Shown: in pieces, positions 1 through 11,200 of the stretch
How positions within the stretch are numbered: position 1 is the stretch's first letter
How the letters are laid out: every line of letters starts with the position of its first letter
Source of the DNA: Lottia gigantea
Lineage: Eukaryota > Mollusca > Gastropoda > Lottiidae
Assembly: GCF_000327385.1 (NCBI RefSeq)
Contig: NW_008709945.1
Location: 988,459-1,052,458, forward strand
Length of the DNA stretch: 64,000 bases
Reading direction: 5' to 3'
Translations under genes and position numbers: made by a program
Notes under the pieces: generated by a model
Told to the model about the DNA's origin: nothing
The model's input: the letters and a program-made list of their open reading frames with translations, nothing else
The model's database searches: none

Positions 1-292
1 TATTTTCACAATTATATTTTGCAGTACGATATTAAAAGCTTTCTTACACATACACATGTTTCTGATTGGATGAGATCTAATGCATACTTGCCAAGAACTA
101 TGGTGACATTAATACCATTATACAAGTTACGATATAGATATATACTTTCTCCGGATAATTTAAATCACTGGTTCTCCGCATTGAAAGGTAGAAGGTAGTA
201 TGGTTGGCAGTTTCCTTCAGTAGGTAGCCTACCTTAAAAAGCACTTAATTTAAACAGTGTTTTCAAAGGTAAATGCATGTGGTCAGATCTCA
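1..292. other. sequence downstream of the GPCR coding exon
   Basis: This stretch lies 3' of the minus-strand GPCR stop codon and probably includes part of its 3' UTR. I see no convincing coding exon and no clear poly(A) signal that I would commit to. Confidence 0.5.
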
Positions 293-1837
293 CTATTTTT
301 CACGTTCAGCAATACATTCAGAACTCATCTTGAAAGTAAATCGCCTTTTGGAATGGGATTTGGCGCATTTTCCACGCATCAGTTTCGTCACTTCCTGTCT
401 GAAATGGGTGTTCAATATTCCATAAATTATGGGATTAACAGCATTACTCACTAAATAAGAGCGGATAAAGATACTGGTTAACACTGACTGAAAATCGTTC
501 ATTGAAGTATAAAATGCGTCTTTCAGATGAGATCTTATAATGACGACTATAAAGAAGGGGAGGAAACTGAACACAAAACACAACGTTACTGCAAGGAGCA
601 TGCGCGTTGTTTTCCCGGGTTTATATGCAATAGATCTTTGTCTTTTGTAACTCGGTTTCATTTCTGGCTTTACTTCCGGTTTCTCGTCGCTCCATTTATC
701 TCTTTTCTTAGTAAACACTTTTCTTAATGTAGATTCACGTGGAATTGTCTGTTCCTCATTGCGCTCGTCGTCTGAATCAGTCAAAGTACCATGACCGGAA
801 GTGATTTCAGATTCGAAACTAGCTTCTTCAGCTCGTAAATTATCAACATGTTTATTGTGGATTTGTAGATGGTGAACTGCTTTCCCGTTGATCACCAGAG
901 GAACTTTCGGAGTTGACTCATTTGGCAATTCCGGTCCGAAATCTTGAACACTGATTTTTGGAATTACGATTGCGATCTTTTTAGTTTGTCCGTCATTATG
1001 TGGAACCAATATTCCAGAGTCGGACTGGGACGATTGTATCAGCGGTGAATATTTCGTGGGTTTAGGTTCGTCTTGAGCCTTATCATCTGCCTCACAACTT
1101 TCCCTCGAATTCTTGGACTGGTCATCGGCATATTTATTTAATTTGAGTTCATCTTTTACACGACTTTTTCGAGTTTCGTGATTCTTTTTCAGTTTTCTGA
1201 CTTCTTTAATCACAAAAGAATATAAAACGACCATGGCGACTGCAATGGCAGCAAAAAACATTGCATAGGTGAAATAGAAAATAAACGGCCACACGGTCGG
1301 TTCCATTTCGTCATCGACAGAACACGTGGTGCCATGGTGGTCAGGCAATGTTTTCGTTCCATATAACAAAATAGAAGGTCCAGCAATGAATACAGATGCT
1401 CCAATACTGCACGCACAATACCATCGCGATCTACGAACATTGAAAAATACTTTTAACGGACGACAAACTTTATAAAACCTGTCCCAGGCAATCGCTAATA
1501 AAATTAAAGATGTTGAAGAATGAAAGACATATGTTATGTAACGAAAGAATTTGCACAGTTCTGGGTTGTGGAAAGATGTAATGGTTGCTAAGAAATAAAC
1601 CTCAGACGGCATACAAATCAATGATGATACCAGATCCAACATGGCGAGAGTGAAAATAAAATTTCTGGTGACAGTTTGTCGTAATTTATAGCCGAATATA
1701 AAACAAGTGACACCGTTGCCTAGAATACTTATGAACATTGTTATTCCAACATAAAAGTATACCGGTATCAATTCTAGTTGATATTCGCTATCCGCCATCT
1801 TTGATTTTGTGATGTTTGATGCATCCATGTCCTCCAT
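293..1837 (-). CDS. class A (rhodopsin-like) G protein-coupled receptor, 514 residues
   Basis: This is a plasma-membrane receptor encoded by a single uninterrupted coding exon. Seven hydrophobic segments are visible. TM1 carries the G-N pair (residues 40-41), TM2 has LAMLD (64-68), TM3 starts after Cys95 and ends in DRF (119-121) in place of DRY, and Cys162 in the second extracellular loop can pair with Cys95. TM6 has the CFVFSFLP core and TM7 ends in NPIIY (468-472). The third intracellular loop is very long, roughly 200 residues, hydrophilic and rich in Ser, Lys and Glu. The pattern suits peptide receptors of the cholecystokinin/orexin type, but the ligand cannot be told from sequence. An acceptor (AG at 1876-1877) just before the start codon indicates at least one upstream noncoding exon. 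Family is certain; subfamily is a guess. Confidence 0.9.
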   Translation of the reverse strand: MEDMDASNITKSKMADSEYQLELIPVYFYVGITMFISILGNGVTCFIFGYKLRQTVTRNFIFTLAMLDLVSSLICMPSEVYFLATITSFHNPELCKFFRYITYVFHSSTSLILLAIAWDRFYKVCRPLKVFFNVRRSRWYCACSIGASVFIAGPSILLYGTKTLPDHHGTTCSVDDEMEPTVWPFIFYFTYAMFFAAIAVAMVVLYSFVIKEVRKLKKNHETRKSRVKDELKLNKYADDQSKNSRESCEADDKAQDEPKPTKYSPLIQSSQSDSGILVPHNDGQTKKIAIVIPKISVQDFGPELPNESTPKVPLVINGKAVHHLQIHNKHVDNLRAEEASFESEITSGHGTLTDSDDERNEEQTIPRESTLRKVFTKKRDKWSDEKPEVKPEMKPSYKRQRSIAYKPGKTTRMLLAVTLCFVFSFLPFFIVVIIRSHLKDAFYTSMNDFQSVLTSIFIRSYLVSNAVNPIIYGILNTHFRQEVTKLMRGKCAKSHSKRRFTFKMSSECIAEREK

Positions 1838-1875
1838 GACTCTCTATCACTCTTACTTGTCCATATGCTTCGATA
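1838..1875 (-). other. 5' UTR part of the GPCR coding exon, bounded by a splice acceptor
   Basis: On the minus strand a pyrimidine-rich tract ending in TTTCAG meets this stretch at 1876-1877, so the coding exon begins at 1875 and carries 38 noncoding bases before the ATG. Candidate donors for upstream noncoding exons are at 3010-3011 (CAG|GTAAGT), 4731-4732 (ACG|GTAAGT) and 6187-6188 (GAC|GTAAGT). Which are used cannot be decided from sequence. Confidence 0.6.
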
Positions 1876-4103
1876 CTGAAATCATAAAAAAAGATTCATG
1901 TTCAATTTCTATTGCGTATTAAAACAGTGCGCATTATACTCGAATATTTATGGTATATGAATGATCAGTACAAATGTTCATTAAAATACCAAATCTAATG
2001 TATGGGGCTAGTACTACACAACTATAAAAATAACTTGTCTCAAGTGCTACTTAGCTTCAATTGTTTTCATGTTCACAGTTAAAATAGTTGAAATAAAAAA
2101 CGCATTTCCACTTATGCCACTTCATGTACTCTTAAAGCAAAGAAACGTGCATATCAACGACCTTTTGAATGTTTAAAAGTTTTATGGTCTATATCCATAC
2201 ATGTAATTACTTTTACCAAACTGCTCATTTAGTGGGTCCAAATGTGAAAATATAGATGACAGTATTATATTGCATCATTATCATAAATATATAAATTGTT
2301 GATTTTAAAATAATTTCTTCAAGACTTGTCTTATAGTAGACCTAATTAATTTCTAGTTTTTAGTTACTCTTGGCCAGATTATTGTCTTAAATAAAATGTG
2401 TTACAACACAAACAGCAGCATCTCTATCAAATAACAAAATTAATATTTCCTATATAGACTAACAGCTTTGAATAACGTTATTGCTCATTATATCTAACTG
2501 TGTAAATGTTAAATGAAGGAGTATTTGCCAATTTACTTGGTATATTATAAATATCTGTATAGCAATCAAAGTGAAACCGAATGAAATAATGACAACAATT
2601 TGAAGATCTGACTTTTTCTTTAAAAAGTTATGAAGATTAAGATGATTAACTTAGTATGGCGCTCATTACAGCTCTAATATGAGCATTCAATGGCAATTCA
2701 ATTGAAAAGTTATAAGCAAATGAAGTTTATAAATCACACTCGCTCTATCGACATTACATATAATGTACAAACTTCACATGACTATATATTTATAATAAAT
2801 TGATATATCATTGATCATCATTGAAAGATAGGGAATATAGTTGTAATTCCTGATTTTATAAAGATGGCACCCTCCCCCTTTAATTTTCTATTGCATTGCA
2901 GGAAAAACGAACCGCGGATTATAATTTTGATAAGTAATTCAGATACCCGATGTTGAGATCCATCAAACGGTAAAAGAATCAATTGCATGACTATATCACT
3001 TTAAAACTTACCTGAAAACAATAAATACTATCACCTTATTGAAGTCTAACGTGAAAAAAATAATAAACCTGTATAAGGCCTAAAGCCTAGAGCGGTATAG
3101 AGCATGTCTGTCAAATAGTCAGTCGATCATAACATGATTCATTACAAGGATCTAATTTAGAGGTAACTTGTCTTTATTTCCTTCTTCTTTGTGGTTTCTT
3201 ACTACCCTTAAAGGTGCCCTTCCACTTAAAGTTCAGTATATATCCACCAAACAGTAAATGTCCGACATCTGCACTCGCAACCCAGTTACGTTCGAAACTT
3301 AAGACCGTTATTCATGTTACAATCACGTAGCTGGTGATCGCTATGGTGAGAGGTCCCCTTTAGTTTTTAATAGTGTTCATATTATCAAAGTTTTCCCCGC
3401 CTCTTATTGTTCACAATTCTCTTGTTGATTGGTCTTTTTTCTTATGAGTTATTCTTACCTTCCAACCCTGTGTAGGCCAATTTGAATCAAAATAATATGT
3501 GAACAGTAACTTTTACTCTCCCTTTCTCATTATTCTTAAATAATTAATGAAGTTATCTCCCCTTTTAACTCAAATTGTCCGAGTTCAACGTAATCATAAT
3601 GACTATTCAGAACATAATATACATGTTAAAAATACTTATCGCTACTGCATTCTAATTACAGGCCTATACTGTTGATTTGGATAGTACATCTTCCGTAATG
3701 TTAATATATCCTTGTTTGTATATATTCATGCATTAATTTTACTTTTTTTAAAATTAATTTGGGCAATATATAGATATAATATCATTTTCCGGTAGTTTAA
3801 GAAAGGCAAATGATAGAGCCCCTTTAAATCAACGACGTAGGCCTAAACTTAAGGAAGGTTTAAAATCGTGATTATCATATTATATTTAGCAATGAACAAT
3901 CGTTTCGTTTAATTACTCAGTATTTATCTCATACAATTGGAGATTCTGTTCATTAACCACAAATTGTTATATTTCCCTACTTCATATTGATTCAGCTTCC
4001 TGGTGCATCTTTCAATAATAATATTATAGTTTTAGCGATGATAAATTATTATGGATAATTATCTATTGTGTGCTGGTCTACTGTATTTGTACACTTAAAC
4101 AGA

Positions 4104-4386
4104 TTAAAGGGACACGAATAGCACAAATTTGCATCATTCTTATTTTTAATCAGACGTCTGTGATTCCTGCAATTCCCCTAAAACCAAGTGTTTGATGACG
4201 TCATTAATCGCAAAATATCGTTAATTGTATCACAATGTAAGGCCTTTCGCGATTAGTGAAACACCAAACACCTAGTTTCAATGGACTTGCGGGAACCACA
4301 GACGTCTGAAAATTGGAATGTTGCAAATTGATGCTGTCGGTGTCTCCGATCCATAAGGAAAAATTTAGTAAACCTCTTTACAATCC
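4104..4386. mobile_element. foldback MITE, TTAAAGGGA family, with internal CAGACGTCTG palindromes
   Basis: The element starts TTAAAGGGACACGA. Its right end reads, in reverse complement, GGATTGTAAAGAGGTTTACT. The two halves are inverted copies: ATCAGACGTCTGTG near 4150 mirrors CACAGACGTCTGA near 4300, and a central segment also pairs. Related sequence occurs at 35495-35650 and 50144-50370. No coding capacity is seen. The TTAA at the left end is intact, but the right end lacks a clear TTAA. Confidence 0.6.
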
Positions 4387-6309
4387 AGTCAGTGATCCTG
4401 CAGTGATATTATGGATTTTTTTCAATGTAAGAATGACCTTCATTGTTTAGTAAGTTTTACCAGCCTGTCAATAACACTAATTTTAGTATTCCAATCTATA
4501 TTTTATTGTAGACAAATTGAGTGTCTAATCACTGATTTGAAAATGACCAGACGATTATTATCCTACGAAAAATTTTGCATGAGTTCTGAGTCTTGAATTT
4601 TTGTCTTGGAACGGGCTGAAGAATGCATGAAATACCAACAGATATAAAAGAAATGTTAAAGTAACATAATCTATGACAAGGAAATTTTTTCATATTCATA
4701 TAATATATTATCATACTAAAATATTTACTTACCGTAATTGTAAAATCAAGTCAACAATAAAGTGAAATTTGAAGTATTTTGACCTGTGAATGTTTCCTGA
4801 CTGAGTATTTATACTCTCTTAATATTTGTTTCTACAATCTCTATTCTTATATATATATATATATATACACTAATATTATATACTTAAACTGAAAATGACG
4901 CGGGTGGTTGTAGGAGCGCATTACCATTCCCACATTCCTGGCTTGAATCATATTGAATCAACTATGAATACAACTTCTGCAGTGGCGGCACCATAGCCTC
5001 CCCAAACTGGGGGTATAAATTGGGGGCAGGCAGACTTAATAGGGGAAAATTGTCCAGTCTTGTTTGAAGGTTAAGAAGTCGAAGACACCTCTTGTCTGCC
5101 CGAAAGATATCTGGGGTGGGGGGGAGGGGAATTGTGCGATTTTCGTACATTTCTAGTACATTTCTTTACAATATATTCAATAACTCTTATCTTCGTACCT
5201 TATAAGGTTATCAAACGTCTTTTTTTACTGTATTTTTATGAATATTTGAAAACATCACAAGTCAATCGGCACATACTCCTATTTTAATAACAGATATGAA
5301 TCACCCCCTCCCTCATACCTCATTCATTTTCATTTTATTGTTATATTTATCATAAACTATTCTTATCGTTTAACATCTTACTTAACATTTCATGACGATG
5401 TCTGTAATTTACTGGCCTATACATAACACTGATCTATTTTATTCACCTTGAAAATTAAAATGTTTATCGTGAGTAGAAAATATTGAAATAGCATTAACAT
5501 TTGATTTTGATTGGTTTAAATTTTTTTTAATGTGTTATAACGTTGAAATCTACGAATATCTTATAGAGAATGGTCGGAGTTGTTTGAAAATTACTGACAC
5601 CTTAACCACAAATGCTACTTGCATGTGATCTATCACAACAGAAAATAGATAAACCAAAGTTAAATATATCTAAGAGATATTCTGTTGCTGATTAAGGCGA
5701 GGTCGAAAAGAAGTCGGTATGCCAATATTTGTCTACGAATACCAATACAAAGTGCCTTTGGTATCCCCAGATGAGTAAGCATGTCATGTATTAGAATAAT
5801 ATGTCGTGGTAGGCCTATGTTTGAATTTGCATTTCGGAGTTGGTATCTATGGTACTCTAAGCCTAATATCTATCTTTTGAAAAAAATTGTTATCCTAAAT
5901 CTATATCTATTTGGATAGTTTGATGGAAAATCCATGTTGTTTAAACGTCGTTGTCTTGAATTGTCAAAATGTCTTGTATTTACTATATTTATGGATGAAT
6001 CCTCAGTTAATCAACACAATTTGAGGGGAAGGCCTTTTGGTGAGTGAAAAATTTATAATCCTACATCCTCCAACTTTTACCTTCTCAAAAAGACAATGGT
6101 CCATCAACGTATGGTGTGGTCTTTACATGGAATTGTGAAGAAATATACAGTAAAAATGTTAAATATACAAAGAAAAGTTTGTACTTACGTCTTATCCTAT
6201 AATATTGACCGGTGTTTACTAAGTTCAATATTTAAACTATAGAAATCAGTCACTAGAGTGTTAAGGTCGTTAGTATCAATACTATAATATACTTATATTC
6301 AACAGGAGA

Positions 6310-7010
6310 AAGAAAGGTTATGAATATTGAGTCTTCAATAGAGAATAGGTTATTTTTACTTAATCTACTATTCAATATCATAATATGGAAGGGGATTCGT
6401 GTCATAATAGAAACATTGTTTTATTTATTTCATCAGTTTTAATATGTTATAGGTTTTAAAGGTTATGAATATTGAGTTTTCAATAGAAAATTGAGAATCA
6501 ACTATTCAATATCATAATATCGAAGGGGATTCGTGTCATAATAGAAACATTGTTTTATTTATTTCATCAGTTTTAATATGTTATAGGTTTTAAAGGTTAT
6601 GAATATTGAGTTTTCAATAGAAAATTGAGAATCAACTATTCAATATCATAATATGGAAGGGGATTCGTGTCATAATAGAAACATTGTTTTATTTATTTCA
6701 TCAGTTTTAATATGTTATAGTTTTAAAGGTTATGAATATTGAGTCTTCAGTGGAGAATATTTTGTTTTCTTAATCAACTATTCAATATCATAATATGGAA
6801 GGGGATTCGTGTCAAAACAAAAACATTTTTATTTATTTCATCATTTTGAATATGTTATAGTTTTAAATGGTTGTGAATATTAGATCTTCAATAGAGAAAA
6901 CAATATTTTTACTTAATCTTCTTGGCAATATTATACTATGGAGGGCCATTCGTGAAAATGTATATACATTGTTTAATTTTATTTAAATTATTACAACCAA
7001 TGTTTCGCAA
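6310..7010. repeat. tandem array of about 133-145 bp units, 5 copies plus a decayed sixth
   Basis: The landmark GGTTATGAATATTGAG or a close variant recurs at 6316, 6461, 6595, 6728 and 6869, with a decayed copy near 7100. The middle units share a long stretch around GGAAGGGGATTCGTGTC and are nearly identical, while the outer units diverge. No coding potential is seen. Confidence 0.85.
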
Positions 7011-7474
7011 AGATGTTTTTAATCTCAGGTTTCGCTTTGAGTTTTGGTCATTGGTACTTGGTTTGTTTATTCATCTGTTTTAATTGATAATTTTTTAGAT
7101 TAGGAATATTAGGGTTTTCAATGGAGAAAAGGTTATTTTTAATCTACTATTCAATCATTATACTATGGAACTATTTTGCTGTCGACCTCATTAATATATA
7201 CATGTATTGTGCAATTAGATCAAAACCTTTTCAATGGGGCAATTCTTAGGTACAAATTCGTTGTGAACATTCATGCAAGCAAAGCAGTGAAATCAGACGA
7301 CAATAATGTTGTGTTTCTGGGGACTTGGTATAAGGGAGATAACTGTAGACAATGACCACATAACATTATAGTGTGGCTTGAGAGAAATCTTTGACTCAAT
7401 AGACGAGTGTAAATAAGTAAAAAACATAATATATGACATTTGTTTAAAACAGAATAATGCTGCTTTCTATATGC

Positions 7475-7555
7475 TTATTTGGTTATGGCTTGTTCCAGCA
7501 AAATCTGAGATGAAAGAAAAGCTGGCACCAGGAAAAATGCACCACAGAGAACCAA
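7475..7555 (-). other. possible terminal coding exon of an unidentified small membrane protein
   Basis: On the minus strand a good acceptor (AG at 7556-7557, preceded by CCTCATTTTGC) opens a 26-codon frame ending in TAA at 7475-7477. It encodes a hydrophobic stretch followed by LLEQAITK. I could not join it to an upstream exon with consistent phase. An 18-nt microexon candidate lies near 7934-7951, but its phases do not fit cleanly. It may be chance, or the end of a gene whose other exons I missed. Confidence 0.2.
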
Positions 7556-8139
7556 CTGCAAAATGAGGTATATTGGTAAAATATTTATTATTTTGGCTTA
7601 AATTAACTAGATGATATATAAACACTAATATAACAGATGAGAAAACTTCATAAATATCATTATATACATGAAATAAAAACCAGAAATATAATAAACTAGT
7701 ATCACAGATTTCCAACAAGTAAAGCAAAGCTAGAAAACAAACAGTTTCAGAGCTCCAAAATTCACAGCCATATCATAACATTGGAAATAAATTAAACAAC
7801 AAATGCTGTACAGAAGCTTTAAAAAATATTAACTCTTTAACAATATCATCAACAATAAAATTTAAATATTTTGGCTTAAGAAAGTGTAATGCTGTGAAAC
7901 CAATATCTTACATGAGTTAGCTTTGTACACTTACTCAATACTGAAGGTAACTCTAGGGAAAAATCACAAAAAATTTGTCACTGTCACTGTCTGTAATGTG
8001 ACCCCTAAGTTTGTCAAACCCTTTCAAGAGTAAAAAAGTGTGCAATATACATGAATTATGTTCGAATTGACTTTGACATTTTTGTAATATTGTCTCCTTT
8101 AAGCTTTTCTGTAGTGAACTGTAATGCATAATTTACCCT

Positions 8140-8145
8140 TTTATT
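8140..8145 (-). terminator. AATAAA poly(A) signal for ANKEF1
   Basis: AATAAA is read on the minus strand about 60 bases after the ANKEF1 stop codon, which implies a short 3' UTR. Confidence 0.6.
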
Positions 8146-8205
8146 TGGCCAGAATAAAACTCAAGCACACATGTGATACAACAATTAAGCAGAGTGACTT
8201 AGTGA

Positions 8206-11200
8206 TCATTCTTCTTCCAAACCACCAAACATTTCAAGTTTCTTACTAATATTTCTCTTAAACGGCATCTCGAAATCATCAAAATCAACCTCCCAGCCAA
8301 ATCTCTCTCTGTTGATTTCTCTTTCTCTGATTAGTTCTTTTGATGAAGGTTGTTTTGTCCAGGCTTTTAATGGTGTATAGGTGATATCTTCTTTTTCTTC
8401 CAGTCCTCCAGCCAGTGCCGAGGCAGCACGGAGAATTGAACCCTTACGTTGCTGATAATAATCTTCTTGTGTAGGTCGCGAAAGATTAAGTGACTGGAAA
8501 GATAAACGAAATAATGTCTAAATAAATTTCACGATGCAAGATGTGCATCAAACCAAAACCAAAATTGATCTGTATCTTTGAAGCCAAAAACACCTGAATG
8601 AATTCTTTTTTTTCCAATCACATATTTTTTAACCGCCTGTGAATTCCGACCATAAAATTCAAAATTAGTCTGTTTTATTTGATAATGCACAAGAAAATAA
8701 ATTCATATCTGTTTTTCTAAATTTCTTTCAATGTCAGAAATTCTTGTATATATTTTTAAAACTAGTATATGATTAAAAATAAAATGTCAGTAACTATGGA
8801 TACCCATTGCCTCCGATTTGCCAGTGACATTTAACAAGCAGAAGTCTTAGAAATCACCACTAACCACTATACATAGCAGTACCTGATTAAAAAATTCACA
8901 AAATGAACAAGATGTTAAACTTTCATTACCTGAGTGACATTATCTTTAGGTTCCCCAGGAGCTGATTTTGGTCTCCCACTCTTTGCTCGTCCTGACCCCT
9001 GGCCCTTTTTACCCTTTTTACCATCTTTAGGTTGTGGCAAACTTTCAATTTTCTTACTGACCAGATCATAGACTCGAGGATCACCCCAGGAAGCTGCAAT
9101 ATCACTTGGATTGTGACCTAAAATAGAAATTAAATGGAGTGCTTGTTTGGGATAATCAAAAAATACAAAATAATAACTTCTCCAGAACGCTCAAAGTTTA
9201 CAAAAGTTTATCAAAAATACAAAAACAAATTTTATCAATGAGCAAGCATTGCCATTCAAATCATAAAAGGTTTTATGGAAATGAACTGGAATGGGATACA
9301 GTCATCTAAATATCTATTTTACCTGCTAAATTTCAGCTATATTTACAGTCATTTTTAAAAGGTGCTTTACCAGCTGATATACAGTCGAGTAACCTAATTT
9401 CGTGGAAACTTATTATTCGTGGATTTCCGGAAAGGATTAATAATTTACATGAGCGACCTTGTGTGACCTCCGCATTAGTTTGTTTTGATAAACATGGGTT
9501 TTCTCTACAATATCAGCTTGTAGAATGAATCCAGTAGTTTCAAGCAAGGTAAAATGTATTGATGTATATTTTGACAAATACAAAATGGCGGATTTCACTT
9601 ACTACCAAACGTCACCATTTTTTATCGGCCGAATTTCCTTATAATCCCAAGCGGTAATCGGAATTTCAAGTGTCGTCTGATAGAATGTAGTCCAACGAAT
9701 GAAGTCACGTTATCAACTAGCGGATTCCGTGTGAGCAGAAAATTTCTATGGAACACAAAGTGGACCATATTCTTATGTTGTTTCAGTGACTTTTAGCAAT
9801 AAATCACGCTACGTATCTTATTTTGTCAGTCTCTATTTTTTTTTTAAATCGTGGTTCTTTGAAGGAATTGTCACTAGTTACAATGAATTGATATTAAAGA
9901 TAAATACTAAGAGAAGTTAATTATACCACCCGGTATCCATACAACGAGTTTTTCTAGACTTATTTATAGATCAAACATTGTACACGAAAATAGGTGACAC
10001 ATTCTGCCGCCGTTGCCGAGTTGGTTGCTCATGAAATATTGGTCAAAGTGAAGGATTCATTAAGAAAATCGAAATAAACCAATTTTAATTATTTTGAGGA
10101 AACATCTTAGACATAATTTTTTTTTTTGTTTTTTTAACCTTGACGAAATTTGGTGTTGAATCCTTATATCCACGAAAATAGGTTACACCACTGTATCTTA
10201 ATTCCAGCTATCCTTGTTAATTTTCAGAATCAAATTCAGTTCTACTGCAATTCTATAAAGATGGTTCATCAGCTGGTGAAGCACATATTTAGATAACTAC
10301 ATCCCTTCAGTATTTTTGTGTAATGTTTTACCTTTTTTATTCTCAGTTTGTAATTTAGCACCACTCTCCATCAAACATTGTACAACATCCTCTTTTGAGC
10401 TTTCTATAGCCCGAGTAAAAGGTGTACCACCATTCATTGTTGTAGCGTCAATTTCTGCCCCATTGGCTATTAATAGCTGTATCACATCCAATTGACCAGC
10501 ATGACAAGCGTGGTGTAATGGAGTCCATTTGAAATTATCTCTTGAATTTATATTGGCACTGAAAAAGACAAGACAGCATAAGTATAAGAAATAAAGAAAC
10601 AAAGGAAGAAAGAAATCATGATAACAACTAAGGTTCACTAGGATCCTGGCTACCATCTCATCAAACCTCTTGGCATGGATTTTTCCAGGATTATTACCAC
10701 CAGTGGCCAAATGCACACCAAAATAACTTGCACATAATGCACTACTAGTATAGTGGAATTAGAGCAGCACCATACAAAGGTCATAAAGCTTACCCATTTA
10801 TCAATAAAAATTTCACCATTTCAATTCTTCCATCAGCACAAGCCACCATTAAAGGTGTTTTATAATATTTATCTCTTGTATCAGCAGGCAGGCCACGAGC
10901 CAGGGCATTCTTCAAGGAATCATAATCTCCCATTTTGGCTGCCTCGTTGATGTTGATGAAAGTTTTATCAGGATGTTGAAGATACCAGGCTGAGTCGTCT
11001 TGTAAGGGATGTGTAGGGGGATTGTCTCGTCCGAAGCGTACAGTGTCAGTAAAATTGATGTGTCGTTCTATGAACATTTCTGGGGGATTTCCACCATAAG
11101 TTCTCTGACCTTCTTCTTGAGTACAAATTGGCATCACTAACTTAAATTTACCCTTTTTCTTGCCCTTTTTGCCACCCTTCTTCTTCTTTTTCTTCTTGCC

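Larger units (their letters stand above)
1876..8205. other. intergenic and 5' intronic region between the GPCR and ANKEF1
   Basis: No protein-coding gene is supported here. The stretch holds possible noncoding first exons of the GPCR (donors near 3011, 4732 and 6188), a foldback element (4104-4386), a short AT microsatellite (about 4848-4867), a CAGTGGCGG-starting repeat (4980) and a 133-145 bp tandem array (6310-7010). A possible orphan terminal exon (7475-7555) and the ANKEF1 3' end complete it. Confidence 0.55.

Noticed and set aside
7934-7951. 18-base microexon candidate on the minus strand
   Set aside because: Both splice sites look good, but its phases do not join sensibly to the frame at 7475-7555 and no start exon was found.
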